Shown here: positions 8,597-17,105 of the stretch, piece by piece | Layout of the letters: each line of letters begins with the position of its first letter | How positions within the stretch are numbered: the stretch's first letter is position 1 | DNA from: DATMXT01 sp963662765 | GTDB taxonomy: Bacteria > Bacillota > Clostridia > Oscillospirales > Feifaniaceae | Reading direction: 5' to 3' | NCBI GenBank assembly: GCA_963662765.2 | Contig: CAXXUP010000003.1 | Span: 114,638 to 178,637, forward strand | DNA: 64,000 bases | Translations under genes and position numbers: made by a program | Notes under the pieces: generated by a model | Database searches by the model: none | The model's input: only the letters and a program-made list of their open reading frames with translations | What the model was told of the DNA's origin: nothing

Positions 8597-8763
8597 GTAT
8601 CCAAAAAAATGGAGTTGAGGCTATTTAACCGTTGCATTTTCCGTGTTGAAAAGACGAGAAAACTGGTAGGGTCAAGAGTTATGCGCAAATATGTTCTTTT
8701 GTGTGCTTGACACGGATGAAAAACACCACGACCCGCGCCAAACGGGCGCGAAATCGGGGATAT

Positions 8764-8792
8764 CGAGACGAAAAACTCCGTTTTTCGTCTCG
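8764..8792. other. Perfect 13-bp hairpin near the island's right end
   Basis: Arms 8764-8776 and 8780-8792 with a three-base loop. The rest of 8597-8828 has no gene that I can support. Could be a terminator or an end structure of the element. Confidence 0.5.
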
Positions 8793-8828
8793 TGCTTAGG
8801 AGCTATAGGATACCCCCTATGGTCACGT

Positions 8829-8849
8829 CAAAAGTCCCGCCGTCATTTT
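8829..8849. repeat. Right 21-bp direct repeat (putative attR)
   Basis: Identical to 4267-4287; it ends at the first base of the -35 of the sipL promoter. Confidence 0.75.
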
Positions 8850-8877
8850 CATATTCTCACCGCTCGTCCCATATACT
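8849..8877 (+). promoter_or_regulatory. Candidate sigma-E promoter of sipL
   Basis: TCATATT at 8849-8855, 14-base spacer, CATATACT at 8870-8877: close to the mother-cell sigma-E pattern (ATA -35, CATAnnnT -10). It fits a spore-coat morphogenesis gene, but is read by eye only. Confidence 0.55.
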
Positions 8878-8912
8878 TTTCTATAGCAAGAACGGAAGGA
8901 GCGTATGGGAAT

Positions 8913-10448
8913 ATGGAAACCGTTTCAACGGCAAAGCTGGAATATAACGTCACACTTTTCAGCGAGTCCAAGGAGATCGAGAGTGGCGCCGAGACGACGC
9001 TGCCCGAGTACCTACCCGACATACACCGTGTTGTACGGGTGGATGCCCGCCCGACGATGACGGGGGCAAAGTCGGAGGAGGGCGCAGCGGTTGTCGAGGG
9101 GTGGGTAGACTGCGTCATCCTGTATCTGCCGAGGGAGGGGAGCCTGCAGTCGCATTTCTGCCGGGTGCCTTTCACGCTCCGGGAGAGCGACGGCAGAATT
9201 TCGCCCAAGGTGCGTGTCTCGGCCACCGTCACCATGTCGAATGTCAGCTGCCGGCCGCTCTCGGAGCGCAAACTGTCGGTCACCTGCAAGGTGAAATCCA
9301 TCATTCAAGCTGAGGAGTCCAAAGCGGCAGAAGTTGTAAAGCCCTCCGAGGCAGATAAGCAAAATGCGGAATTTCTCGACTCAAACCTCGGGGCGGCAAA
9401 ATTCGTGGGGCGGACCGTCAAGGAATACACGATTGAGGAGATGCTGGAGCTCCCGAGCGGCAGTCCGCACATCGAGCGCATGCTCCGGTGCGATGTGTCG
9501 CTCACCACGGCCGAGTACAAGGTCGTGACAAACCGCGTCGTCATCAAGGGGGAGGCCTATGTGACCTGCCTCTATCTCAGCGACGTCGAGAGCGACCGGA
9601 TCGAGCAGTACACCACAGCCATCCCCTTTAACGATGTCGTGGACGTTGAGGGGGCCCGCGAAGGCGACATTACATCCATTTCTTACTGCATTCTCGACAT
9701 CGTCTATGGCGTCATGGCCGACGCATCGGGCGAAGACCGCAGGCTCTCGCTGCGCGTAGACGCACAGCCCATGGTGTCAGTCTACACAAAGGTGAACGTC
9801 CCCATCGTTCACGACACATATTCCACCACCCGCGCAATAAAGACGGTCAGCTCCGACTTGAGCACCGAGGTCATTCAGGAGTACAAGTGCTCGACAAAGG
9901 TCGCCGACACCGTAAGCCTGGGCGAGAAGACCTCGGACATCTTCGCGGTCGAGGCTTACGCTGATGTGAAGGGGACGGCGGTCGAGGACGGCATGCCCAT
10001 TTTCAAGGGAGATCTGCAGATTTCATTTTTGACGCAGGATGACGAAGGCGGTCTGCAGGCCATCGACCGGTGCGTCAAGTTTGCCTCCAAGTGCTCCCCG
10101 CTCAGTGAGCCTGCGGCGAAGGGCGTCATTTTCTCCGGTACCTGCACCCTGGATGATTTTGACTGGCGGGTGTCGGTATCGGGTGAGATTTCGATTACGG
10201 CAGCCATTTCCTGCTGCGGCATCGGCCGCATTAAAGCGCCGGTCACCACCGTCACTTCGATGGAGTTGGGCGAAAAAATGGAGAAGAAGAAGAATTCCGC
10301 CACAATCACCCTCTACTATCCCACCGGGGGCGAGACACTGTGGGATGTGGGCAAGCGGTATCTCGTCGCGCCGGGTGCCATTTGCACTGCAAATGGAATT
10401 GAAAACGGTGAGATCGCCGCCTTTTCGCCGCTGATTATTCCAAGATGA
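8913..10448 (+). CDS. sipL: SPOCS-domain spore morphogenesis protein (SipL-like)
   Basis: ATG 8913 gives 511 residues (METVSTAKLEYNVTLF); GGAAGGAG is 11 bases upstream, and the longer frame to 8691 runs back into the island. It has repeated SPOCS (DUF3794) modules, each opening with a pattern like LPEYLPDIHRVVRVDARP or a related one, and a C-terminal LysM-like segment (YYPTGGETLWDVGKRYLVAPGAI). SipL of Clostridioides difficile has the same order and binds SpoIVA through LysM to assemble the coat. spoIVA lies two genes downstream, which supports the call. Confidence 0.87.
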   Translation: METVSTAKLEYNVTLFSESKEIESGAETTLPEYLPDIHRVVRVDARPTMTGAKSEEGAAVVEGWVDCVILYLPREGSLQSHFCRVPFTLRESDGRISPKVRVSATVTMSNVSCRPLSERKLSVTCKVKSIIQAEESKAAEVVKPSEADKQNAEFLDSNLGAAKFVGRTVKEYTIEEMLELPSGSPHIERMLRCDVSLTTAEYKVVTNRVVIKGEAYVTCLYLSDVESDRIEQYTTAIPFNDVVDVEGAREGDITSISYCILDIVYGVMADASGEDRRLSLRVDAQPMVSVYTKVNVPIVHDTYSTTRAIKTVSSDLSTEVIQEYKCSTKVADTVSLGEKTSDIFAVEAYADVKGTAVEDGMPIFKGDLQISFLTQDDEGGLQAIDRCVKFASKCSPLSEPAAKGVIFSGTCTLDDFDWRVSVSGEISITAAISCCGIGRIKAPVTTVTSMELGEKMEKKKNSATITLYYPTGGETLWDVGKRYLVAPGAICTANGIENGEIAAFSPLIIPR

Positions 10449-11116
10449 TCGCAGACGCCGCATCTGCCTTTGTCGTCATCATGCTGGCCGAGCTCGCCGA
10501 TAAAACTCAATTTCTCGCCATGGGGCTGACGGCGAGGTACAAAATCGGGGAGGTTGCGACCGGAATCACGCTGGCGATCATGACCTTAAACCTGCTGGGT
10601 GTGGGCGTCGGAAGAGCTGTGGCGGAGGTTTTGCCGGGTGAACTGATTCGGCTTGTGGCAGGACTTTCGTTTTTGGCCTTTGCCATCATTGCGGCCGCCC
10701 CGCCCGGGGAGGATCTTAAGGAAAAAAGGCAGACAAAGCTCGGTGGGATTCCGGCCATCTATGCGGCGTTCATGCTGGCCGAACTCGGCGACAAAACTCA
10801 ACTCGGCGTGCTGTCGCTGACGGCGGCAAACCCCCATGCCGCGCTTGCGATTTTCATTGGGGCGACGGCCGGAATGCTGGTGGCCGACGGGGCGGCGGTG
10901 ACACTTGGAGTCCTGCTCGGCAGGGCGCTGCCGCAAAAGCTGATGTGCCGGCTGTCGGCCACAGTCTTTACGGTTTTCGGCGCGGTCATGTTGTATCCCT
11001 CGCTGGAGTACTACCTGTTCGACATGGCGGAGGCCGCCGCACTTTGTATTGGAATATTTTTTATCACTGCGCTGCTGCTGCGCATGAAAGGGAATGACGG
11101 AGGTTGCCATGGATAA
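10445..11116 (+). CDS. GDT1/TMEM165 (UPF0016) family cation transporter
   Basis: 223 residues, about six membrane segments in two homologous halves, each with the family motif: AELADKTQF near residue 15 and AELGDKTQL near residue 113. Family members move Mn2+ or Ca2+ (bacterial MneA/Mnx-type exporters). Its start overlaps the sipL stop (ATGA) and its end overlaps the start of spoIVA, so it is translationally embedded in a spore-coat operon. A role in metal movement during sporulation is possible but inferred. Confidence 0.9.
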   Translation: MIADAASAFVVIMLAELADKTQFLAMGLTARYKIGEVATGITLAIMTLNLLGVGVGRAVAEVLPGELIRLVAGLSFLAFAIIAAAPPGEDLKEKRQTKLGGIPAIYAAFMLAELGDKTQLGVLSLTAANPHAALAIFIGATAGMLVADGAAVTLGVLLGRALPQKLMCRLSATVFTVFGAVMLYPSLEYYLFDMAEAAALCIGIFFITALLLRMKGNDGGCHG

Positions 11117-12587
11117 GTACAGTATTTACGACGACATCGCGCGGCGGACCGACGGCGACATCTACATAGGCGTCGTGGGCCCGGTGAGAACGGGAAAATC
11201 CACATTTGTCAAGCGGTTCATGGAATCGCTTGTAATTCCGAACATCGATAACGAGAATAAGCGCAGCCGGGCAATCGACGAGCTTCCGCAGTCGGCGGCC
11301 GGACGCACCATCATGACCACCGAGCCCAAATTTGTCCCCAATGAGGCGGTGGAGGTCAAACTCTCGGACAACTCAGCCTTTAAGGTGCGGTTGATCGAGT
11401 GCGTAGGCTATATGGTGTCGGGGGCACTCGGCAGCATGGAGAATGACGCGCCCCGCATGGTACGCACGCCCTGGTCTGACGACGAGATGCCCTTTGAGGA
11501 GGCCGCCGAGATCGGCACCCGTAAGGTCATCAATGAGCACTCCACCATCGGGCTTGTCATCACAACCGACGGAAGCATCGGCGATATTCCGCGGCACGCC
11601 TATGAGCCGGCAGAAGCCCGGGTGGTCGCGGAGCTCAAGGCCATTCACAAGCCCTTTGTCATGCTGCTCAACTCAAAGCGGCCAAATGGCGACGAGGCAC
11701 AGGCACTGGCACGGGAGCTGTCGACAAAATATGAAGTACCGGTCATTGCGGTGAACTGCATGGAACTTTCGGAAGGCGACATCCGCAACATCATTGAAAA
11801 AGTGCTCTTTGAATTTCCGGTCAAGGAGATCAACATCGCCATGCCGTCCTGGATTGTCACGCTGCCGCAGGATCATTGGCTCAAGAGCTCCGTATACACC
11901 TCGGTGCTTGGCAGCGCGCGCACGATCGGCCGCATTGCCGATGTGTCGGGCGCCGTCGGCTGCATGGGCACAAACGAGAATTTGAAGCAGACGCTGCTGC
12001 AGTCCATCAATCTGGGCGACGGCTCGGTGTCGGTGGATATGCAGCTGGCCGACGGCCTCTTCTATCGGGTGCTGGGCGAGGAGACCGGATTTAATATCAC
12101 GGGCGAAGAGAGCATGATCACACTCATGATGGAACTTGCCGTCATGAAGCGGGAGTACGACAAGGTATCCAGCGCCTTAACCGAGGTGCGCAACACCGGT
12201 TATGGCATTGTGACCCCGACCATCGACGAACTGCGCCTTGAGGCGCCCGAGATTGTCAAGCAGGGCGGCCGGTTTGGTGTACGGCTGCGGGCCAGCGCGC
12301 CGGCCATCCACCTCATCCGCACGAACATCGAGACCGAGGTCAACCCGGTGGTCGGCAGCGAGAAGCAGTCCGAAGAATTGCTCATGTATCTCATGAAAGA
12401 GTTTGAAGAGACTCCGGAGAAAATCTGGGAATCCAACATTTTCGGAAAGTCACTCCACGAGCTAGTCAACGAGGGGCTGATCAGCAAGCTCAACCACACG
12501 CCCGGCGAGGCGCGCAGCAAGCTGCAGCAGACGCTTGAGCGTATCGTTAACGACGGCGGAGGCGGGTTGATCTGCATCATTTTGTAA
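11109..12587 (+). CDS. spoIVA: Stage IV sporulation protein A (coat basement ATPase)
   Basis: ATG 11109, just after GGAGG, gives 492 residues, the same length as Bacillus SpoIVA; the ATG at 11094 lacks a ribosome site. It starts MDKYSIYDDIARRTDGDIYIG and has the P-loop GPVRTGKST at about 24-32. SpoIVA hydrolyses ATP and polymerises around the forespore as the base layer of the coat; it is expressed in the mother cell. The TRAFAC-derived GTPase-like domain is followed by the middle and C-terminal localisation regions, ending GGGGLICIIL. Very secure call. Confidence 0.98.
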   Translation: MDKYSIYDDIARRTDGDIYIGVVGPVRTGKSTFVKRFMESLVIPNIDNENKRSRAIDELPQSAAGRTIMTTEPKFVPNEAVEVKLSDNSAFKVRLIECVGYMVSGALGSMENDAPRMVRTPWSDDEMPFEEAAEIGTRKVINEHSTIGLVITTDGSIGDIPRHAYEPAEARVVAELKAIHKPFVMLLNSKRPNGDEAQALARELSTKYEVPVIAVNCMELSEGDIRNIIEKVLFEFPVKEINIAMPSWIVTLPQDHWLKSSVYTSVLGSARTIGRIADVSGAVGCMGTNENLKQTLLQSINLGDGSVSVDMQLADGLFYRVLGEETGFNITGEESMITLMMELAVMKREYDKVSSALTEVRNTGYGIVTPTIDELRLEAPEIVKQGGRFGVRLRASAPAIHLIRTNIETEVNPVVGSEKQSEELLMYLMKEFEETPEKIWESNIFGKSLHELVNEGLISKLNHTPGEARSKLQQTLERIVNDGGGGLICIIL

Positions 12588-12602
12588 AAGGGTGGTGATG
12601 GT

Positions 12603-13655
12603 GTGCGCGTAGCAAGCAGGAAAGGGCGCCGCATAGCCTCAGTGACCGGCGGTGCGAAAAGGCGCAAACCCCGCCGGATGCCCGACAAAAACATGCCGGA
12701 TTCCGACAGACGACTTTTCACGCAGCTCTGCGTGTCGGCGGTGCTTGTCGCAGTGGCTGTCATCATCGGTGTGACGGGCGGCGGAATCCGGGACGGCTTT
12801 GTCACGATGATAGAGCGGTCGGCCGATCTCTCCCAAGTCAATGAGGCGCTCGGTGATTTTTCCGTAAAGGTGCCGGTTCTCTCCGCACTCTTCGACGAGG
12901 GCATCACGCCGGTCTTCAAGGGGCTTTTAGGGGGGTCCGAGGAACCGGAGGACGAGGGGGAGACGGCGAGCACGGGAGGCGATGGCTACAACACGTATGT
13001 CATCGCGCCGGAGCAGGATTACCCCGCTTCCGCAGCGCCCGAAGAGGAGTTTGTCTCGGGGTTTGACGAGGAAGTCTTCGACTCCCTGCCCGATGTGACG
13101 GAGGGTGAAGGCGGCGGGCTCATGACGTCCGCCGCCTCTACCTCAGCGCATGGAGATGCGCTGTCCGCAGCTTTCATGACGCTTGTCAGCGAGGACCCGA
13201 TGCCGGAGGAAACCGAGGACGGCAGGGAGGTGCCGGAGAATAGCACTTTAAAAAAGCTGCCGATTGCTGTCAGCCTAATCTCGCCGCTTAACGGCGAAGT
13301 CACTTCGGGGTTCGGCTCCCGCGGTGACGACGTTGAGTCCGAGTTCCACCACGGGATCGACATTGCGGCGGCGAGGGGGACTGCAATTAAAGCGGTCGCC
13401 GCCGGCAAAGTGATCGAAGTGGACGCAAACGATGTCTACGGAAACTTTTTGGTCATTGAACACGAGGGCGGCTTGACCTCCAAATACGCCCACTGCGCCA
13501 AGGTGTCAGTCGATGTAGACGACCGGGTGAAAGCCGGGCAAAAGGTGGCGTCGGTCGGATCCACCGGTCTTTCAACCGGCAACCACCTGCATCTGGAGCT
13601 GCGGCAGGACGGCATTTTTATCAATCCCGCCCTTTACTTCACGGTGGAGCCGTAA
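12603..13655 (+). CDS. Membrane-anchored M23 (LytM) protein, SpoIVFA/SpoIIQ-like
   Basis: 350 residues from GTG 12603 after GGGTGGTG. Basic cytoplasmic N-terminus, one membrane span (about 45-63), a long acidic low-complexity linker (about 110-215), then an M23 domain: FHHGIDIAAARG and GNHLHLELR carry all four expected zinc ligands (H...D and H-x-H). It abuts an M50 protease by one base, which is the SpoIVFA-SpoIVFB order; in Bacillus SpoIVFA the LytM domain is degenerate, here the ligands are present. SpoIIQ is the alternative, having the same general layout. Acts in the intermembrane space around the forespore, by inference. Confidence 0.75.
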   Translation: MRVASRKGRRIASVTGGAKRRKPRRMPDKNMPDSDRRLFTQLCVSAVLVAVAVIIGVTGGGIRDGFVTMIERSADLSQVNEALGDFSVKVPVLSALFDEGITPVFKGLLGGSEEPEDEGETASTGGDGYNTYVIAPEQDYPASAAPEEEFVSGFDEEVFDSLPDVTEGEGGGLMTSAASTSAHGDALSAAFMTLVSEDPMPEETEDGREVPENSTLKKLPIAVSLISPLNGEVTSGFGSRGDDVESEFHHGIDIAAARGTAIKAVAAGKVIEVDANDVYGNFLVIEHEGGLTSKYAHCAKVSVDVDDRVKAGQKVASVGSTGLSTGNHLHLELRQDGIFINPALYFTVEP

Positions 13656-14264
13656 ATGAAAATCAGGGTTAGCCCCTTTTTCGTGCTGCTGCTTGCGGCG
13701 TTTATATACATTGACGGTACCGGGTTTGCGCTGCTGCTCCTTGCCGCAGCGGCGCTGCACGAGGCCGGGCATCTCATTGCCTTACGGGGCTGCGGTGTAT
13801 CCATTGAGGAAGTGGGCCTGCGAACCTTCGGAATTGAGATGGTTACCGGGGACACGCGGTACTTACCCTACCGCAGCGAGCTGATGATTGCGGCGGCGGG
13901 CCCTGTCTCAAACCTGTTTGCCATGCTCGTAACCCTCGGTGCGGTTGCCGCCATAGGCCCTTTTTGGGGTGCCTTGTTTTTTGTTGCCTGCAATGCGGCA
14001 CTGGCCGCCGTCAACCTTATGCCGGTGTCGGGACTTGACGGCGGGCGCATGTTGGCAGCCATTTTGCTGCCAAAACTCGGCCCCCCGCGAGCTGAGCGGA
14101 TTCTCTCTATCATCAGCGCTGCCTTTTCCGGTGTCGTGGCGGGGGCGGGGCTGTGGCTCTTATGGGTGACAAAGTACAATTTCTCACTCGCCATGATCGG
14201 CGTCTATCTGATTGCGAGGCGGGCCTTCGGCCCGGCACCGCTCTTGCAAAAGTGCTCCTTATGA
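13656..14264 (+). CDS. M50 intramembrane metalloprotease, SpoIVFB-like
   Basis: 202 residues, mostly hydrophobic. Zinc motif HEAGH at about 33-37 in the first half and the third ligand in SGLDGGRM near residue 127. SpoIVFB cleaves pro-sigma-K in the mother cell; the adjacent membrane M23 protein and the spoIVA/sipL block support the same role here. The length is short relative to Bacillus SpoIVFB (about 288), with no C-terminal CBS domain, so substrate gating may differ. No pro-sigma-K gene is in the window. Confidence 0.8.
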   Translation: MKIRVSPFFVLLLAAFIYIDGTGFALLLLAAAALHEAGHLIALRGCGVSIEEVGLRTFGIEMVTGDTRYLPYRSELMIAAAGPVSNLFAMLVTLGAVAAIGPFWGALFFVACNAALAAVNLMPVSGLDGGRMLAAILLPKLGPPRAERILSIISAAFSGVVAGAGLWLLWVTKYNFSLAMIGVYLIARRAFGPAPLLQKCSL

Positions 14265-14305
14265 TATAAAATAGCGATAAAGTCATAAGAAACACGGAGG
14301 CAGAC

Positions 14306-16144
14306 ATGCACGACGAGATCTTACGGCGGGTGCAAAAGCCGTCATACTACACGGGCGGGGAGTACGGGAGCGTGACAAAAGAACTGCGCCCCGGACTCCT
14401 TCGCTACGCTTTCTGCTTTCCCGATACCTACGACATCGGCATGTCGTATCTCGGCGGGAAAATACTCTACGGACTCTACAACAGCATCCCTGACGTCTGG
14501 TGCGAACGGGTCTTTGCGCCGGCAGATGACATGGAGGCCGAGATGCGGGCGGCAAACTTGCCGCTTTTCGCCCTTGAAAGTCAGGACGAGGTTGCAAAGT
14601 TCGACCTTGTCGGCTTCACGCTGCAGACCGAGCTCAATTTTTCAAATATTTTAAACATGCTCGACCTTGCGGGCATTCCTCTTTTGGCAAGGGATCGGAC
14701 AAGCCCGTTTCCCCTTGTGCATGCCGGCGGCCCCTGCGCTTACAACCCCGAGCCCATGGCGGACTTCATGGACTTCTTTATCATCGGTGAAGGGGAGGAA
14801 GTGGGACTTGAGATTGTTGAGGTCGTTCGCCGGTTCAAAGCGGAGGGCGGCACCGATAAGCGGGAGCTACTGCGCCGCCTTGCGAAGGTCGAAGGGATTT
14901 ACGTCCCGTCGTTTTATGAAGTGACGTATCACGACGACGGCACCATCGCCTCCTTTGTGCCGACGGACGACGCTGCGCCAAAAAAGGTGACAAAGCGGCT
15001 CATCAATGACCTCGACAGCGTCTATTACCCCGAGTCGGTCGTCATCCCCTTTGCCGAAGTTGTGCACGACCGCGTCATGCTCGAGGTCTTTCGCGGCTGT
15101 ATCCGCGGCTGCCGGTTTTGTCAAGCAGGCACGATTTACCGCCCGGTGCGGGAGAAGAGCCCTGCGGTGCTCGACCGGTGCGCCGCAACTCAGATTGCGG
15201 CCACAGGCTACGACGAGATCTCGCTCACATCGCTCTCGACCAGCGACTACACCAAGCTCATGCCCCTGACCGACCGGATGCTGGCCTGGTGCGACCCCGC
15301 TATGGTAAGCCTCTCGCTGCCGTCTCTGCGGGTCGACAACTTTTCGATGGAACTCATGGAGAAGGTGCAGCGGGTCCGCAAGGGCGGGCTGACTTTTGCG
15401 GCCGAGGCCGGCACTCAGCGCATGCGGGACGTCATCAATAAGCAGGTGACTGAAGAAGAGCTGCACAGGACCTGTTCCATCGCCTTCGCCGGTGGATGGA
15501 CCGGCATCAAGCTCTACTTTATGATCGGCCTGCCTTATGAGGAGGATGTGGACGTCGCCGGTATCGCCGACCTCGCCCAGATGGTCGTCGACACGTATTA
15601 CGCCTGCCCAGGGCACCCCAAGGGCAAGTCGGTGCGGGTCACGATCAGCGTGGCCACTTTCATCCCGAAGCCATTCACCCCCTTTCAGTGGGCGGCACAG
15701 GACGATGGCGTGCGTGTCAATGAAAAAGTTGCCCTCATCAAAAAGAATATCCGCACCGGCAAAATCGTTTTTCATTATCACGACCCCAAAACAAGCCACT
15801 TCGAGGCGGTGCTGGCCCGCGGAGACCGGAGACTTTGCCCCGCGATTTTAGAAGCTTGGCGCATGGGTGCCAAGTTCGACGGGTGGGATCAGCACTTCAA
15901 ATACGACCTGTGGATTACGGCCTTCAAAAAATGCGGCATCGACCCCGATTGGTATGCGCTGCGCCCGCGCTCCTACGACGAGATACTGCCGTGGGACTTC
16001 ATTGACTGCGGCGTTTCAAAGGAGTATTTGATCAAAGAGTCCGAAAAAGCGAAAGAAGCGGCAAGGACCCCAAATTGCCGCGAGCAGTGCACCGGCTGCG
16101 GGGCCGACCGGCTGACGGGAGGGTATTGCCATGCAAGGGGTTAG
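14306..16144 (+). CDS. B12-type radical SAM protein (TIGR03960 family)
   Basis: 612 residues after GGAGG. An N-terminal cobalamin-binding-like region includes FCFPDTYDIGMSYLGGKIL and GFTLQTELNFSNILNMLDLAGIP. The radical SAM cluster motif is GCIRGCRFCQAG (C-x3-C-x2-C) at about 262-269. The C-terminus has a Cys-rich patch (CREQCTGCG). This family almost always precedes, or is fused to, a DUF2344 protein, as here (14-nt overlap). The reaction is unknown; a link to RNA modification is sometimes suggested because of frequent ribonuclease G neighbours, which are absent here. Confidence 0.88.
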   Translation: MHDEILRRVQKPSYYTGGEYGSVTKELRPGLLRYAFCFPDTYDIGMSYLGGKILYGLYNSIPDVWCERVFAPADDMEAEMRAANLPLFALESQDEVAKFDLVGFTLQTELNFSNILNMLDLAGIPLLARDRTSPFPLVHAGGPCAYNPEPMADFMDFFIIGEGEEVGLEIVEVVRRFKAEGGTDKRELLRRLAKVEGIYVPSFYEVTYHDDGTIASFVPTDDAAPKKVTKRLINDLDSVYYPESVVIPFAEVVHDRVMLEVFRGCIRGCRFCQAGTIYRPVREKSPAVLDRCAATQIAATGYDEISLTSLSTSDYTKLMPLTDRMLAWCDPAMVSLSLPSLRVDNFSMELMEKVQRVRKGGLTFAAEAGTQRMRDVINKQVTEEELHRTCSIAFAGGWTGIKLYFMIGLPYEEDVDVAGIADLAQMVVDTYYACPGHPKGKSVRVTISVATFIPKPFTPFQWAAQDDGVRVNEKVALIKKNIRTGKIVFHYHDPKTSHFEAVLARGDRRLCPAILEAWRMGAKFDGWDQHFKYDLWITAFKKCGIDPDWYALRPRSYDEILPWDFIDCGVSKEYLIKESEKAKEAARTPNCREQCTGCGADRLTGGYCHARG

Positions 16145-16778
16145 GCTGTATTTCGCAAAACGGGGTAGGGGAGTCTATATCTCCCACCTCGACTTGGTGC
16201 GCGCCATTGCCCGCGGGTTATCGAGGGCGCAAATTAAAATCAAATATACCGAAGGCTTCAACCCCATCCCGTACCTCGTCTTCGGCCAGCCGCTGTCGCT
16301 CGGCTACGCGGGGATGCGCGAAGTCTGCGACTTCTCGATTCTCGCAGACGACATGCCGGTCGAGGCGGTGGCGCCTGCCCTTGCCGCCGTCATGCCGGAG
16401 GTCATCTTTCCGACCCTGTCGGCCGCACCTGTAAACAAGATCGGTGCTATTGCCATGGCGGACTACACCCTGTGCCTCAAAAGTGTGGAGCCTGTCGCTG
16501 CGGAGCAGATCAGGGAAGCCCTGACAAAGCCCGAGCTTGTCATCTTGAAAAAAACAAAGCGGGGAGAGTCCATGACCGACATCGCCCCCCTCATTTTTGA
16601 CTTGGATGTGGCGGAGGATATGACGGTCCGCTGCCGCCTTGCCTGCTCATCTGAGCAGTCGCTCAACCCGTCCTATCTGATCAAAGTGCTAAACGACGCC
16701 TATCCCTCTGCCGCCATCGATTGGATCAGCATCACCAGAAAGCGCTTCTTGCTGCCGGGCGGCGTAGTTTTTTCTTGA
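16131..16778 (+). CDS. DUF2344 / TIGR03936 radical-SAM-associated protein
   Basis: 215 residues. Opens MQGVRLYFAKRGRGVYISHLDLVRAI; KYTEGFNPIPYLVFGQPLSLGYAG is the family's typical core. It overlaps the preceding radical SAM gene by 14 nt, so the two proteins are surely made together. Molecular function unknown. Confidence 0.87.
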   Translation: MQGVRLYFAKRGRGVYISHLDLVRAIARGLSRAQIKIKYTEGFNPIPYLVFGQPLSLGYAGMREVCDFSILADDMPVEAVAPALAAVMPEVIFPTLSAAPVNKIGAIAMADYTLCLKSVEPVAAEQIREALTKPELVILKKTKRGESMTDIAPLIFDLDVAEDMTVRCRLACSSEQSLNPSYLIKVLNDAYPSAAIDWISITRKRFLLPGGVVFS

Positions 16779-16848
16779 AATTCGAAAAAGCACTTGCATG
16801 ACGGCCGGCTTTATGCTATTATTATCAGCGTCGCCAATTGATATATTT

Positions 16849-16925
16849 CTGGGTGTGGCGCAGTTTGGTAGCGTGCTTGAATGGGGTTCAAGAGGCCGGA
16901 GGTTCAAGTCCTCTCACCCAGACCA
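16849..16925 (+). tRNA. tRNA-Pro (anticodon GGG)
   Basis: Acceptor arm CTGGGTG (16849-16855) pairs with CACCCAG (16915-16921); the D arm has GCGCAGTTTGGTAGCGTGC; anticodon arm CTTGA-ATGGGGT-TCAAG gives anticodon GGG; T arm has GGAGG-TTCAAGT-CCTCT. Discriminator A at 16922 and encoded CCA at 16923-16925. 77 nt. Confidence 0.95.
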
Positions 16926-17105
16926 TAAATAAAGGACATCCCGAAAGGATGTCCTTTATTTATTATACTCGGCAGGACTTGAAGGGCGAAAGGAAAACAG
17001 TCCGGAGGACTATTTTCCCCGCCCCGGGATTTCGTGTCAGGCAGCCGCTCTGTAGTCCGGAGGACAAGTAAGGCGATGCCGATGACCGAAATCAAGTCCT
17101 CTCAC
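16904..17105 (+). repeat. T-arm fragment of tRNA-Pro repeated downstream
   Basis: The 14 bases at 16904-16917 recur exactly at 17092-17105, and ATAAAGGAC follows both copies within about 15-20 bp. The stretch 16961-17519 otherwise holds no gene I can support, only short repeats (GTCCGGAGGAC twice), a terminator and a promoter. It looks like residue of integration at the tRNA 3' end. Confidence 0.45.
16928..16960 (+). terminator. Terminator after tRNA-Pro
   Basis: Fourteen-base perfect stem (16928-16941 with 16947-16960) around CGAAA, starting 3 bp after the encoded CCA and followed by an AT-rich stretch. Confidence 0.8.

Larger units (their letters stand above)
4267..8849. mobile_element. 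Integrated AT-rich island with IetAS-like defence genes
   Basis: Segment of about 4.6 kb bounded by identical 21-bp direct repeats (4267-4287 and 8829-8849). It is much more AT-rich than the genes on either side. It holds, in order, a serine-recombinase C-terminal remnant, a promoter with paired operators, a small Xre regulator, an AAA ATPase, a subtilisin-like protease and a terminator. Removing one repeat plus the segment would rejoin the host terminator directly to the putative sigma-E promoter of sipL. The recombinase is truncated, so the island is probably no longer self-mobile. Island status is inferred from repeats, composition and content. Confidence 0.75.

Noticed and set aside
14867..15799. 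310-codon minus-strand frame
   Set aside because: Antisense to the radical SAM gene, which has its cluster motif in the plus frame.
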